32,056 nt of DNA, from positions 1-32,056 of the forward strand of contig JAHRVC010000027.1 in NCBI GenBank assembly GCA_019090885.1, written 5' to 3'. Origin of the DNA: Marinosulfonomonas sp. (GTDB lineage: Bacteria > Pseudomonadota > Alphaproteobacteria > Rhodobacterales > Rhodobacteraceae). A program made the translations under genes and the position numbers. Shown here in pieces: positions 14,012-23,174 of the stretch (positions are counted from its first letter, which is position 1; each line of letters begins with the position of its first letter). The notes beneath the pieces are model-generated. The model ran no database searches and was not told the origin of the DNA. It saw only the letters and a list, made by a program, of their open reading frames with translations.

Positions 14012-15661
14012 ATGTCTAAAACCCGCCGGGAGATCGCCCTTACTTTTTCACTGATTTTTCTCGTCGGTTTGATTCTTTTCAATGCTTTTGATTATTCAGG
14101 CGACTTCGCTATCAATGACGATTGGGGATACTCGACACCTATACGTTGGTGGTTGGAATTGGGTGAGTTAAGATTGACTCACTGGCAATCGATGCCGCTA
14201 GTGTCTCAATTGGGTTCTGGAATAATTTGGTCTGAATTGCTTGGCTTTAGTCATGGTAATCTGAGGAAATTGACCCTTCTGTACGCGCTGCTGTCCTGCG
14301 GTACGATTTATTTCATTGGGCGGTTACTTTCGCTTCCAAAGTCTCTTTCCGCCGTTGGTGCCTTCCTTCCGCTCGCCTCGCCGGTTTTTGTTGGACTGTC
14401 TTATACATCAATGACGGATGTACCCTCGGCGGCGCTAGTGTTGCTCTGCCTATTAATGTTCGTACGCCACTTTTACTCAAATAGCGGAAACTCACATTTT
14501 TTCTTGATTGGTGTCGTCATTATGGTCCTTGCTGTGGCGCAGCGTCAGACAGCTATTGGTGTGGCGCTCGCATTCTTGGTTGCAGAATCAATGGTGAGAG
14601 GATTTGGAACTGGCCCGTTGATACGGGGTGTACTTACTTTCCTTACAGCACTTGTGGCATACCTCGCCGTGACCGAAATTCTGAAGCAAGCGACGGGTTT
14701 GCCTACTGCATATTTTGTGAAATCGAATGCTCTGCGCGAATGGGCGTCTGACATGATTTCTGGAAACTTCGTAGCCCTATTCCAATCTGTTCGAGCAATG
14801 CTCATTTTTTCAGCAAATTTTGGAATATTTTTGCTGCCACTCGCGCCAATTCTTTTACAGTCAATTTTTGTCCAGCCATTCATCCGAAAACCTTTGCGAC
14901 TAATTGTTTCTGCAGGTTTTGCGGCAGGACTACTCACATTGCTATCATTGCTTTTGGGGGCCGCCGTTCTATCGGACACAATTGGGAACATTCTGACGCA
15001 TGAGGGAGTTGGCCCGAGATTGATTGAAGGTAGTGCAACTCAGCATGGCATTTGGGGAAACATATTAACTTTCATTGGTCATTTCGTAGCAACAGTTACG
15101 CTCATTTCTGTCGTGCTTGGTTTCCTTGCGCGCAGGCTGTCCTGCAGCCCGCTGGACAAAAGCACAAAAGGGGCGGTCACGCTTCTGTTGCTTTCCGCTG
15201 TGATTATTTACGCTCCGCATACTATGGCCTACGCTGTGGTTTTCGACCGCTACTCGCTCCTACCGTCCATCCTTGTGTCAATTGCGGTTTTACGGCTGAT
15301 CGAATTTGACTATTCGAATAAACGAATTCTACAGTATTCAATCGGGCTCGCGTCTGTCCTGTTTTTGATGTCGCTTTTTCTGGTTAGTGATTTTTTCCGG
15401 TGGCAGGATGCTCGTTACAGACTGATCGCCCGCCTTGTTTCTGAAGGTCAGATCGCGGCCAATGAAATCGATGGCGGGTTTGAATACAACAATCTGACTG
15501 CGATTGAAAACAACCCCGCTACTGCAGTTTCGATGGTCCGGGTAGACGCTGTTAACCGAAAAACCCGCCTGTCCAAGAGCTTAGGATTAGATGATGAACT
15601 TGTAGATTCTGAGAAGTATCATGGGCTATTTGGGTTCGGAACAATCTTCGCGGTGCGGTGA
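14012..15661 (+). CDS. Polytopic membrane protein, GT-C-like glycosyltransferase candidate
   Basis: A 549-residue protein with about ten to twelve hydrophobic segments. After the first helix comes the periplasmic-loop motif AINDDWGYSTPIRWW. An acidic pair in this position is the usual metal and lipid-sugar donor site of GT-C glycosyltransferases (ArnT, PMT and family 39-like). A second acidic motif (SYTSMTDVPSAAL) and a later VFDRYSLLPSI, common in such enzymes, support this. The soluble C-terminal 90 residues are of unknown role. A polyprenyl-phosphate sugar donor and a cell-surface glycan acceptor are inferred, not shown. It is the only gene of the tRNA-Val islet and is AT-richer than the neighbours, so recent acquisition is likely. 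The start ATG lacks a strong ribosome binding site. Confidence 0.75.
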   Translation: MSKTRREIALTFSLIFLVGLILFNAFDYSGDFAINDDWGYSTPIRWWLELGELRLTHWQSMPLVSQLGSGIIWSELLGFSHGNLRKLTLLYALLSCGTIYFIGRLLSLPKSLSAVGAFLPLASPVFVGLSYTSMTDVPSAALVLLCLLMFVRHFYSNSGNSHFFLIGVVIMVLAVAQRQTAIGVALAFLVAESMVRGFGTGPLIRGVLTFLTALVAYLAVTEILKQATGLPTAYFVKSNALREWASDMISGNFVALFQSVRAMLIFSANFGIFLLPLAPILLQSIFVQPFIRKPLRLIVSAGFAAGLLTLLSLLLGAAVLSDTIGNILTHEGVGPRLIEGSATQHGIWGNILTFIGHFVATVTLISVVLGFLARRLSCSPLDKSTKGAVTLLLLSAVIIYAPHTMAYAVVFDRYSLLPSILVSIAVLRLIEFDYSNKRILQYSIGLASVLFLMSLFLVSDFFRWQDARYRLIARLVSEGQIAANEIDGGFEYNNLTAIENNPATAVSMVRVDAVNRKTRLSKSLGLDDELVDSEKYHGLFGFGTIFAVR

Positions 15662-15709
15662 GCAGAACCAGTTAGGTTGCTTGGAACGACTAGATACTCA
15701 CCAAACTTA

Positions 15710-15734
15710 AGTTCGAGCCTCTCATCACCCACCA
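15710..15734 (+). repeat. Right direct repeat of the islet (copy of tRNA-Val 3' end)
   Basis: An exact 25-base copy of 13582-13606, ending in CACCCACCA. It lacks the rest of a tRNA, so it is not a gene. It marks the distal boundary of the inserted segment. Confidence 0.85.
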
Positions 15735-15913
15735 CTTTGCCGCCAGACTGCCCGCAACGATACGATTTTACCACCGTTGCATAGCCAGTTGGCCGATGGT
15801 GTGGATCGTCCGGGTTCCTGTTTGAAAAGGGTGTTCTGCCTGCTGTCTGGGCGAGGTGAAAAATGCGATGAAAAATAAAGTCCGGCAGAACCACTATTTT
15901 GGCGTTCTAATGC

Positions 15914-15942
15914 TTGACGGGCATGGACAGTAAGCCTAGAAC
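15914..15942 (+). promoter_or_regulatory. Sigma-70-type promoter of tRNA-Asp
   Basis: TTGACG, 17 bases, TAGAAC; the tRNA begins 12 bases after the -10 element. Having its own promoter means the islet upstream did not silence tRNA-Asp. Confidence 0.7.
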
Positions 15943-15953
15943 GCACGCCACGC

Positions 15954-16030
15954 GCGGTTGTAGCTCAGTTGGTTAGAGTACCGGCCTGTCACGCCGGGGG
16001 TCGCGGGTTCGAGTCCCGTCAACCGCGCCA
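15954..16030 (+). tRNA. tRNA-Asp (anticodon GTC), CCA encoded
   Basis: The acceptor stem is GCGGTTG/CAACCGC and the anticodon stem CCGGC/GCCGG around CTGTCAC, with anticodon GTC at 15988-15990. The T arm is CGGG-TTCGAGT-CCCG, the discriminator is G and CCA is encoded. The GGCCTGTCACGCC and GTTCGAGTCCCGTC stretches match tRNA-Asp closely. Confidence 0.97.
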
Positions 16031-16222
16031 TTTACTTTTTGATCCTATATTGTCAGCGGATTGGTTGTTGCGGGTCCGTCGCATATCTGGATTGACCGCA
16101 GGGCGGACACTACCAAAAAACCCCTAACTTGTTCAGGCTATCAGGCCTACTCTTAGCCAACTTGTGTTCCGTTCATTTTTGTGGGGCATGGGAAACTTGT
16201 AAAACAGGATTGGGCGCTGCCA

Positions 16223-16804
16223 ATGACTAAGAAAATTCTCATCATTAATGGTCACCAGAAATGGGAAATCTCGCCGGGCGGGTTCAATGCTTTGTTGGCC
16301 GAGCACGCCAAAAAGGTTTTGTCAGCTAAGGGATATGAAATTAAAACCAGCACGATCGATGCGGGCTGGGATGACGAGGACGAAGTGCAAAAGACGCTTT
16401 GGGCAGATGTTATCATTTTGCAGTTTCCGGTGTTCTGGTTCTCGGTTCCGTGGCTGCTGAAGAAATATATCGATGAGGTTTACATGGTCGGCTATGGCCG
16501 CTTGTTTGCCAATGACGGGCGCACCCGGACCGACGCCAACCAGCACTACGGTTCTGGCGGGCTGATGCAGGGCAAGCAGATCATGTTGTCGCCCACTTGG
16601 AACGCGCCGCCCGAGGCGCTGGATGATCCGGACCAGTTTTTTGAGGGCAAGGGAAATGATGCCGTCTTTATGTGGCTAGAGAAAACATATGAATTCTGCG
16701 GCATGGAAGCACTGCCGGCATTCGCCACCTATGACGTTGCCAAAGAGCCGACGGTTGAAGAAGACCTGAAACGCTGGACTGAACATCTGGAAAAATATAT
16801 TTAG
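16223..16804 (+). CDS. mdaB: MdaB-like NAD(P)H:quinone oxidoreductase
   Basis: This 193-residue flavodoxin-fold reductase strongly resembles E. coli MdaB, which reduces quinones by two electrons and protects against oxidative stress. Shared stretches include KILIINGHQKW at the start, LWADVIILQFPVFWFSVPWLLKKYID for FMN binding, then YGRLFANDGRT, YGSGGLMQGK and LSPTWNAP, and a late FCGMEALP. Length matches. I chose the ATG at 16223 because MTKKILII is the family start; the ORF-track start 14 codons upstream adds non-homologous residues. It stands convergent to the quinone-oxidoreductase-like gene with only six bases between stops. Confidence 0.93.
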   Translation: MTKKILIINGHQKWEISPGGFNALLAEHAKKVLSAKGYEIKTSTIDAGWDDEDEVQKTLWADVIILQFPVFWFSVPWLLKKYIDEVYMVGYGRLFANDGRTRTDANQHYGSGGLMQGKQIMLSPTWNAPPEALDDPDQFFEGKGNDAVFMWLEKTYEFCGMEALPAFATYDVAKEPTVEEDLKRWTEHLEKYI

Positions 16805-16810
16805 GCGCGC

Positions 16811-17731
16811 TTAGCGAATTCTGAGAACCAGTTTCCCGCGCAAATGCCGTGCCTCACTGATGCGATGCGCGGTGGCGGCGTCTGACAGGGCGAATTCGGT
16901 GATCTGCGGTGGCTTGATCGCGCCGCTGGATACCAGATCGGCAATACGCGTTAGATGTGCCCGGTCGCGCCCGACGGCGGGGCGTAATGCTGTGACGTCG
17001 CTGCGCGGTGGTTGCGGGGCTTCCCGTTCGTGAATGAAAGCGGCGCGGCCACCCGGTTTCAGAACCTTGAATGAACGCAGCGCCACGTCACCGCCGACAG
17101 TATCAAATACCGCGTCGCACGGCGGGGATAGCGCGGTGAAATCCTGCGTTTTGTAGTCGATAACCTCATCCGCCCCAAGGTCGCGCAGATAGTCGAGGTT
17201 TTCACCACTGGCGGTCGAGATCACATAAGCGCCCAGATGTTTGGCCAACTGAATTGCAAACCCAGCCACGCCGCCCGCACCGCCTTGTATCAGGATAACT
17301 TCGCCCGATTTCAGCTTTAGCGTATCTTCCAGCGACACAAGTGCTGTCAGACCTGTCAGGGCGATTGCAGCGGCCTCAACATGGCTCAGCGATTTGGGCT
17401 TTGGCGCGATGATGTCGGCTTTGACGGCGATTTTCTCGGCGTAGGTGCCTTCCTGCCCGGACGGGCAAACGCCAAAAACAGCGTCACCGATGTTCCGATC
17501 ATTAACCCCGTCCCCTAAGGCACTGACAATACCGGAAAAATCGCGCCCCGGTATATGCGGAAAGGTGTCAATTGTGCCAAAGGTTCCAGACCGCCCGCGC
17601 CAGTCAGCAGCGTTCACCGAGGCTGCGTGAATGTCGATCACCACCTCGCCCGATGCGGCGACCGGATCGGGCATATCGCCCAAAGTCAGCACCTCGGGCG
17701 GGCCAAGCCTGTCAAAATAAACTGCTTTCAT
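16811..17731 (-). CDS. Zinc-independent NADP-dependent quinone-oxidoreductase-like protein (MDR family)
   Basis: This 306-residue medium-chain dehydrogenase/reductase has an N-terminal GroES-like domain (VIDIHAASVNAADWRGRSG, then HIPGRDFSGIV) and a Rossmann domain with the NAD(P) motif IQGGAGGVAGFAIQLAKHLGA. The cysteine and histidine ligands of zinc alcohol dehydrogenases are absent, as in QOR-type enzymes that reduce quinones or enones. The exact substrate is unknown. The ATG lies 13 bases after the M20 peptidase stop, so the two are probably in one transcript. Standing next to an MdaB-like gene may point to a shared role in quinone or electrophile handling, but this is only suggestive. Confidence 0.9.
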   Translation of the reverse strand: MKAVYFDRLGPPEVLTLGDMPDPVAASGEVVIDIHAASVNAADWRGRSGTFGTIDTFPHIPGRDFSGIVSALGDGVNDRNIGDAVFGVCPSGQEGTYAEKIAVKADIIAPKPKSLSHVEAAAIALTGLTALVSLEDTLKLKSGEVILIQGGAGGVAGFAIQLAKHLGAYVISTASGENLDYLRDLGADEVIDYKTQDFTALSPPCDAVFDTVGGDVALRSFKVLKPGGRAAFIHEREAPQPPRSDVTALRPAVGRDRAHLTRIADLVSSGAIKPPQITEFALSDAATAHRISEARHLRGKLVLRIR

Positions 17732-17744
17732 AGCCGCTCTCCGC

Positions 17745-19121
17745 TTACTGGTTCATCGCGTCCAGTATCCGGGCCCAACTGCGAATGCCTTTGTGAAAAC
17801 ACTCCAGATCGTATTTTTCGTTCGGGCTGTGGATCTGGTCGTCGCGGGCAAAGCCGATCATCATTGAATTGATCCCCAGCAAGTCCTGAAAATACCCGGC
17901 AATCGGGATCGAGCCGCCGCAGCCAACAAAGGCCGCCGGTTCGGGCCATTCATCGGAAAGGGCTGCGCGGGCCTGCCCAAACGCCGGATGGTCGATTTGC
18001 ATTTGTGAGGCGGGGGATGCGCCGTGGTCGCTAAATTCAACCGAACAATCGGGCGGTAAACTCGCGCGCACCTGGGCGCGAAACGCGTCGCGGATTTTGA
18101 ACGGGTCTTGGGTTCCCACCAGGCGAAAGCTAATCTTGGCGCTGGCTTTGGATGGCAACACGGATTTGAACCCGTCGCCGGTATAGCCGCCTAAGATACC
18201 GTTAACTTCGCAGGTCGGGCGCGACCAGACCATTTCAAGCAGATCGCGACCCTGTTCCCCGGCAGGTTCGCTCAGGCCGACTTCTTTCAGCAGTTCGGCG
18301 CCGTCATAATCAAGGCCATCCCATTGATCACGAACGGATTTTGGCAGTTCGGGCACGCCGTCATAAAACCCCGGAACGGTGATCCGCCCGGTGTCATCAT
18401 GCAGATCGGCAATGATCCGGGCCAGCACGCGCACCGGGTTGATGGCCGGGCCGCCATACAATCCGGAATGCAGGTCTTTGTCAGGGCCGGTAATGACGAT
18501 TTCCTCGCCCAGAAGGCCGCGCAACATGGTGACGATAGCGGGCGTGTTCTGACCCACCAGCCCGGTGTCACAGATCAGCGCGATGTCGGCGCGTAATTCG
18601 TCGGCATTTTCCTTGATGAAGGGCACCAGCGAAGGCGAGCCGGATTCTTCTTCGCCCTCAAAAATGAATGAAATCCGGCCGGGCAGGGTGCCGTTAATTG
18701 CCTTCCAAGCGCGGCAAGCCTCTAGGAACGTCATCAACTGACCTTTGTCATCGGATGCACCGCGCCCGCGAATAACCTTGCCGTTGGCGGTGTCCTCGAT
18801 TGCCGGATCAAATGGCGCGCGGTCCCACAGGGCGAGCGGATCAACGGGCTGCACGTCGTAATGGCCGTAAAACAGCACGTGTGGGCCGGGATTGTTTTCA
18901 CCAATATGGCCCACAACCATCGGATGCCCCGGTGTTGCACGCTTGCTGGCATTAACACCCAGACTTTTAAGGTCGGCAACCAGCCAGTCAGCGGCGGCGT
19001 CGCAGTGCTTGCTATAGGCCGGGTCGGTTGAAATTGATTCGATCCGCAGCAATTCCAGCAACCGTTCAGTTGCGGCAGGCAGATCCTGATCAATTTGATC
19101 CAGCACTTTGGTTAGCGTCAT
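17745..19121 (-). CDS. M20-family metallopeptidase (dipeptidase type)
   Basis: This 458-residue M20/M25/M40 peptidase probably releases C-terminal amino acids or cleaves dipeptides in the cytoplasm. The metal ligands are visible: His87 and Asp89 in LFYGHYDVQP, the bridging aspartate in RGRGASDDKGQ, and the catalytic Glu-Glu in FIFEGEEESGSPSL. Later come CDTG and a C-terminal His in HKGI. The dimerisation domain between them (about residues 200-330) is complete. I chose ATG 19121 because GGAG lies seven bases upstream, while the ORF-track start at 19166 lacks a site. It is divergent from hemA. Confidence 0.92.
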   Translation of the reverse strand: MTLTKVLDQIDQDLPAATERLLELLRIESISTDPAYSKHCDAAADWLVADLKSLGVNASKRATPGHPMVVGHIGENNPGPHVLFYGHYDVQPVDPLALWDRAPFDPAIEDTANGKVIRGRGASDDKGQLMTFLEACRAWKAINGTLPGRISFIFEGEEESGSPSLVPFIKENADELRADIALICDTGLVGQNTPAIVTMLRGLLGEEIVITGPDKDLHSGLYGGPAINPVRVLARIIADLHDDTGRITVPGFYDGVPELPKSVRDQWDGLDYDGAELLKEVGLSEPAGEQGRDLLEMVWSRPTCEVNGILGGYTGDGFKSVLPSKASAKISFRLVGTQDPFKIRDAFRAQVRASLPPDCSVEFSDHGASPASQMQIDHPAFGQARAALSDEWPEPAAFVGCGGSIPIAGYFQDLLGINSMMIGFARDDQIHSPNEKYDLECFHKGIRSWARILDAMNQ

Positions 19122-19280
19122 TGTATTCTCCTGCATGAAGTGTTGGCGATACGGTATCAGCGCCAATCGTGCTGTCTAGGGTGGTTTGCTGAAACGTGTC
19201 ATAGTTTTAGGCATAAAACGAAGGGAAATGGGGTTTTATGACGGGCTAGTGATTTGACAATTTGGCGATGATTTTGACAG

Positions 19281-19294
19281 TTGATCCAAATCAT
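19281..19294 (+). promoter_or_regulatory. FnrL-like binding site upstream of hemA
   Basis: TTGAT-CCAA-ATCAT matches nine of ten consensus positions of TTGAT-N4-ATCAA. It lies 108 bases before the hemA GTG, and TTGACA (19274-19279), a -35 candidate, directly precedes it. FnrL control of hemA is known in Rhodobacter, which makes the site credible. Confidence 0.6.
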
Positions 19295-19402
19295 ATTTCT
19301 GTCGGGCGGCAAAATGTATCGGTTATTGAATATGAGTCGCAATTGCGGCCCGGCAGATGTAACTAAGCCTTATGACAAGGTAAGACCCTCGGGAGGGGCG
19401 TT

Positions 19403-20626
19403 GTGAATTATTCGGACATATTCGACGGTGCTCTGAACCGGCTGCATGACGAGGGCAACTATCGCACGTTCATCGATATTGAACGGCGCAAGGGGTTCTT
19501 TCCGCATGCTATCTGGCAACACCCGGATGGCAGCGCGCGCCCGGTGACGGTTTGGTGCGGCAACGACTATCTTGGTATGGGGCAAAACCCTGTGGTTCTG
19601 GATGCGATGCACAACGCGCTGGATGCAACCGGGGCTGGTTCCGGCGGCACACGAAATATCTCGGGCACAACGGTTTTTCACCGCGAGCTGGAAGGCGAGT
19701 TGGCCGATCTGCACCGCAAAGAAGAGGCGCTGATCTTTACCTCGGCTTATATTGCCAATGACGCGACGCTTTCGACCCTGCACAAGCTGTTGCCGGGGCT
19801 GATTATTTATAGCGATGGTTTGAACCATGCTTCGATGATCGAAGGCATTCGGCGCAACGGCGGTGAAAAGCGAATTTTCCGGCACAATGATCTGGACCAT
19901 CTGCGCGACCTGTTGCAGGCCGATGATCCTGCCGCCCCCAAACTGATTGCGTTTGAATCGATCTATTCGATGGATGGCGATTTCGGCCCGATTGAGGCGA
20001 TCTGCGATCTGGCGGATGAATTTAACGCGATGACCTATCTGGATGAGGTTCACGCGGTTGGCATGTATGGCCCGCGCGGTGGTGGTGTGGCTGAACGAGA
20101 CGGTCTGATGGGCCGGGTTGATATTATTAACGGCACACTTGGAAAAGCGTTCGGTGTGATGGGCGGCTATATCGCCAGCTCGGCGCGGATTTGTGATGCG
20201 ATCCGGTCTTATGCGCCCGGCTTCATTTTCACCACCTCGCTGCCGCCGGCGGTTGCGGCAGGTGCGGCGGCTTCGGTGCGGTATCTTAAAAGCCATCAAG
20301 AATTGCGCGATGCGCATCAATCCCATGCGCGCACCTTGAAAATGCGCCTGAAAGGGCTGGGTCTGCCGATCATCGATCATGGCAGCCATATTGTGCCGCT
20401 GCATGTGGGCGATCCGGTGCATTGCAAAAAGCTGTCTGACATGCTGCTGGAAGACTACGGCATCTATGTTCAGCCGATCAATTTCCCGACCGTTCCACGC
20501 GGAACAGAGCGGTTGCGCTTTACGCCGTCGCCAGTTCACGGTCCGGCTGAAATTGACGCATTAGTAGGCGCTTTGGACGCACTGTGGTCCCATTGCGCGC
20601 TAAATCGCGCAGAGCTTTCTGCCTAA
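19403..20626 (+). CDS. hemA: 5-aminolevulinate synthase
   Basis: This 407-residue PLP-dependent enzyme condenses glycine and succinyl-CoA to 5-aminolevulinate, the first step of the C4 (Shemin) route to haem and, in phototrophs, bacteriochlorophyll. The C4 route is typical of alphaproteobacteria. Glycine-rich [11 protein letters not shown], then [20 protein letters not shown] and the PLP lysine in [13 protein letters not shown] are present, and the C-terminal domain is complete. The start is GTG at 19403 with a strong GGGAGGGG upstream; relatives also begin MNY. It may be under FnrL-type oxygen control. The large antisense ORF (19370-20539) is a shadow. Confidence 0.97.
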   Translation: MNYSDIFDGALNRLHDEGNYRTFIDIERRKGFFPHAIWQHPDGSARPVTVWCGNDYLGMGQNPVVLDAMHNALDATGAGSGGTRNISGTTVFHRELEGELADLHRKEEALIFTSAYIANDATLSTLHKLLPGLIIYSDGLNHASMIEGIRRNGGEKRIFRHNDLDHLRDLLQADDPAAPKLIAFESIYSMDGDFGPIEAICDLADEFNAMTYLDEVHAVGMYGPRGGGVAERDGLMGRVDIINGTLGKAFGVMGGYIASSARICDAIRSYAPGFIFTTSLPPAVAAGAAASVRYLKSHQELRDAHQSHARTLKMRLKGLGLPIIDHGSHIVPLHVGDPVHCKKLSDMLLEDYGIYVQPINFPTVPRGTERLRFTPSPVHGPAEIDALVGALDALWSHCALNRAELSA

Positions 20627-20637
20627 TCCTGTAAATT

Positions 20638-20655
20638 GTGCAATCTTGCTTGCAC
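20638..20655. promoter_or_regulatory. 18-bp inverted repeat between hemA and rodZ
   Basis: GTGCAA-TCTTGC-TTGCAC is a perfect 6-bp inverted repeat with a six-base spacer. It begins 12 bases after the hemA stop and lies 84 bases before rodZ. No T-run follows, so it is unlikely to be a terminator. It may be an operator or part of the rodZ promoter region. Confidence 0.35.
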
Positions 20656-20738
20656 TGTGGTAACCTTTTTCCCAATACGCTGACGGCAGGACGAATCGTT
20701 GGTGCGTGGGGGCGCGAGTTTAGTATGAGGAAAGGCGC

Positions 20739-21929
20739 ATGATAGGTTGGAGGCAACCTCCTCCTGTTGAAGAAAAGGCAAAGCCGAAAGGCTTTGACGA
20801 TTTCGAATTGCGCCTTGGTGACGTGATGCGCGGCGAGCGTGCCACACTGGGCAAATCGCTGCTCGACGTTCAGCGCGACCTTAAAATCAAAGCAACTTAT
20901 ATTTCTGCCATCGAGAATACCGATCCGTCGGCGTTTGATACCCAAGGGTTCATTGCCGGTTATGTGCGTTCCTATGCGCGCTATCTGGGGCTTGATCCCG
21001 AATGGGCCTACACGCGGTTTTGCGAAGAAGGTGCGTTTGCTACGTCGCACGGCATGGCGCCTGAGGCATCGGCAAAGCGCTCGGTTGTTGTTGAGTCGCC
21101 CACAAGTGGTGTGCGTGATCCTTTTGCAGAACCATCCGGGGCGTTTATTCCGGCCGGTGAAGGCGTGTTTGCCAAGGTCGAGCCTGCAGCCGTCGGTTCA
21201 ACGCTGGTTGTTGCCTTGCTGATCGGTGTGGTCGGCTATGGCGGCTGGTCGCTATTTCAAGAAGTGCAAAAGGTTCAGTTCGCCCCGGTGGATCAATCGC
21301 CCGGTGTGACGTCGCAGGTTGATGTCTTGCAGGCGAATGCGTCGGTGGTTGCGGCAACGGGTGAAAATTCCGGTTTCCAAATACCAACCGCGGATGCTTT
21401 GGATCGGCTTTATCGCCCCGAAGCGCTGGACATTCCGGTTCTTGTTGCGCGCGATGGACCTATTGCGACGCTTGATCCGGCAATTGGCGGTGCCTTGGCT
21501 GGAACGATGGAAATTTCTGAACTGGATGCGACTGCGCAGATTGTTGCGCCCAAACAACCGGTTGCCCCGGTGAACCCGGTTCAGGTTGTGGCGCAGGACG
21601 GCGCTGAAGTTTTGTTGTTCGCGGTGCGCCCATCTTGGGTGCGCGTGCGGGCGGGTGACGGGACGGTGTTGTTTGAAAAGATCCTTGATGCAGGGGATCA
21701 ATATGTCTTGCCCAATTCAGAAGAGCCACCAATGCTGCGGGCTGGCAACGCCGGGTCGCTGTATTTTTCCATCAACGGGAAAACCTATGGGCCGGTCGGG
21801 ACTGGGCCAAGTGTGGTGAATGATGTCGTGCTTAGCCATGATGCGGTGCTGTCGGGCTATGCGGTGGCGGATTTATCAAAGGACAACGATCTGGCCCGTT
21901 TCGTCGCTGTGGCTGAGGCGTCGCAATAA
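20739..21929 (+). CDS. rodZ: RodZ-like cell-shape protein (HTH, membrane helix, DUF4115)
   Basis: A 396-residue protein with the RodZ layout. Residues about 22-95 form a Cro-like HTH (LGDVMRGERATLGKSLLDVQ, then KATYISAIEN). One membrane helix follows at about 152-173 (AVGSTLVVALLIGVVGYGGW). The periplasmic part ends in a DUF4115 domain at about 285-365 (RPSWVRVRAGDGTVLFEKIL, then YFSINGKTYGPVG). In E. coli, RodZ binds MreB in the cytoplasm and shapes the cell wall machinery. Position directly upstream of ispG is conserved in many proteobacteria and supports the name. The ATG follows AGGAAAGG. Confidence 0.88.
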   Translation: MIGWRQPPPVEEKAKPKGFDDFELRLGDVMRGERATLGKSLLDVQRDLKIKATYISAIENTDPSAFDTQGFIAGYVRSYARYLGLDPEWAYTRFCEEGAFATSHGMAPEASAKRSVVVESPTSGVRDPFAEPSGAFIPAGEGVFAKVEPAAVGSTLVVALLIGVVGYGGWSLFQEVQKVQFAPVDQSPGVTSQVDVLQANASVVAATGENSGFQIPTADALDRLYRPEALDIPVLVARDGPIATLDPAIGGALAGTMEISELDATAQIVAPKQPVAPVNPVQVVAQDGAEVLLFAVRPSWVRVRAGDGTVLFEKILDAGDQYVLPNSEEPPMLRAGNAGSLYFSINGKTYGPVGTGPSVVNDVVLSHDAVLSGYAVADLSKDNDLARFVAVAEASQ

Positions 21930-22034
21930 CGCCAGTCATGCCTTGCCTGCTTCACAAATATCTGGCGACTGTTGTCAGTGCCGGTTCAGATGTTTATCTG
22001 ATCGCCAATACCCCCCGAACCCAGATGGCACCCA

Positions 22035-23156
22035 ATGACCCACAATCCAATCCGACCATGGCGCAACATCGAGCGGCGAAAGTCGCGCCAGATTTTTGTT
22101 GGCCCGGTGCCAATCGGTGGCGATGCGCCAATTGCCGTGCAGACAATGACCAATACCGACAGTTCAGATGTTGCAGCCACGCTGGCGCAGGTGAACGCCG
22201 CGGCCGAGGCGGGCGCGGATATTGTGCGTATTTCGACGCCGGATCAGGCCTCGACCACAGCGCTTAAGGAAATTGTCGCCCAAAGCCCGGTGCCTATCAT
22301 TGCCGATATTCATTTTCATTACCGCCGCGCCATCGAAGCGGCTGAGGCCGGGGCGGCCTGCCTGCGAATAAATCCCGGCAACATCGGCTCCAAAGAGCGT
22401 GTGCGCGAAGTTATTCAGGCGGCCAAGGATCACGGCTGTTCGATCCGCATTGGTGTTAATGCGGGCAGTCTGGAAAAACATCTGCTGGAAAAATACGGCG
22501 AACCATGCCCCGAGGCGATGGTCGAAAGCGGACTGGATCACATCCGAATTCTTGAAGACAATGATTTTCACGAATACAAAATTTCGGTGAAAGCGTCTGA
22601 CGTTTTCCTATCCGCTGCTGCCTATCAGGGCATCGCCGAGGCGACCGACGCACCGATCCATCTGGGCATAACCGAGGCTGGCGGGCTGACCACGGGAACC
22701 GTCAAATCCGCTGTTGGTCTGGGCAATCTGCTGTGGGCCGGGATTGGCGACACGATCCGCGTCAGCCTGTCGGCTGATCCGGTGGAAGAGGTGAAAGTCG
22801 CCTATGAAATCCTGAAATCGCTGGGGTTGCGCCATCGTGGTGTGAACATCATTTCCTGCCCGTCCTGCGCGCGTCAGGGGTTTGACGTGATTAAGACCGT
22901 CGAAGCGCTCGAGGATCGTCTGGCCCACATCAAGACCCCAATGAGCCTGTCAATAATTGGCTGCGTGGTAAACGGGCCGGGTGAGGCGCTGATGACCGAC
23001 ATTGGCTTTACCGGCGGCGGCGCAGGCTCGGGCATGGTTTATCTGGCGGGAAAGCAAAGCCACAAACTGGGCAATGACGCGATGATTGACCATATCGTCG
23101 AACAGGTCGAGCGGCGGGTGGAAGAGATCGCGCAGGCCGAAGCTGCAGCGGAATAA
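22035..23156 (+). CDS. ispG: 4-hydroxy-3-methylbut-2-enyl diphosphate synthase (flavodoxin)
   Basis: This 373-residue Fe-S enzyme makes HMBPP in the MEP isoprenoid pathway. The N-terminal TIM-barrel region begins [22 protein letters not shown]. Near the C-terminus sit the cluster cysteines ([13 protein letters not shown] and [13 protein letters not shown]) and the catalytic glutamate region. Length matches the short, plant-insert-free bacterial form. The start ATG lacks a clear Shine-Dalgarno. The gene follows rodZ by 105 bases, a classic proteobacterial arrangement. It may depend on Fe-S supply from the SUF genes earlier in the window. Confidence 0.96.
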   Translation: MTHNPIRPWRNIERRKSRQIFVGPVPIGGDAPIAVQTMTNTDSSDVAATLAQVNAAAEAGADIVRISTPDQASTTALKEIVAQSPVPIIADIHFHYRRAIEAAEAGAACLRINPGNIGSKERVREVIQAAKDHGCSIRIGVNAGSLEKHLLEKYGEPCPEAMVESGLDHIRILEDNDFHEYKISVKASDVFLSAAAYQGIAEATDAPIHLGITEAGGLTTGTVKSAVGLGNLLWAGIGDTIRVSLSADPVEEVKVAYEILKSLGLRHRGVNIISCPSCARQGFDVIKTVEALEDRLAHIKTPMSLSIIGCVVNGPGEALMTDIGFTGGGAGSGMVYLAGKQSHKLGNDAMIDHIVEQVERRVEEIAQAEAAAE

Positions 23157-23174
23157 TCACCGCCAATGCTCGGG

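Larger units (their letters stand above)
13607..15734 (+). mobile_element. Small tRNA-Val-associated genomic islet without integrase
   Basis: This segment of about 2.13 kb lies between the intact tRNA-Val gene and a 25-base exact copy of its 3' end. It contains one complete gene, for a polytopic membrane protein, and no integrase, excisionase or transposase in any frame that I can see. Its base composition is visibly AT-richer, with more A/T-ending codons than flanking genes. Site-specific integrases usually insert at tRNA 3' ends and leave this duplication, so I read it as a remnant of a larger element or a non-autonomous cargo islet moved in trans. The flanking repeat is what is seen; the transfer history is inference. 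Confidence 0.72.

Noticed and set aside
15710-15734. Possible second tRNA-Val gene or pseudogene
   Set aside because: Only the 3' third of the tRNA is present, with no upstream stems; it is better explained as an att-type duplication.
15833-15891. Inverted repeat GTTCTGCC ... GGCAGAAC before tRNA-Asp
   Set aside because: The arms are only 8 bases with a 43-base gap; not distinctive enough for an element end or a structured RNA.
19370-20539. 389-residue minus-strand ORF across hemA
   Set aside because: It is the antisense shadow of a clear hemA; its composition (rich in Arg, His, Gln and Ile) is typical of reverse frames in GC-rich genes, and no family is recognisable.
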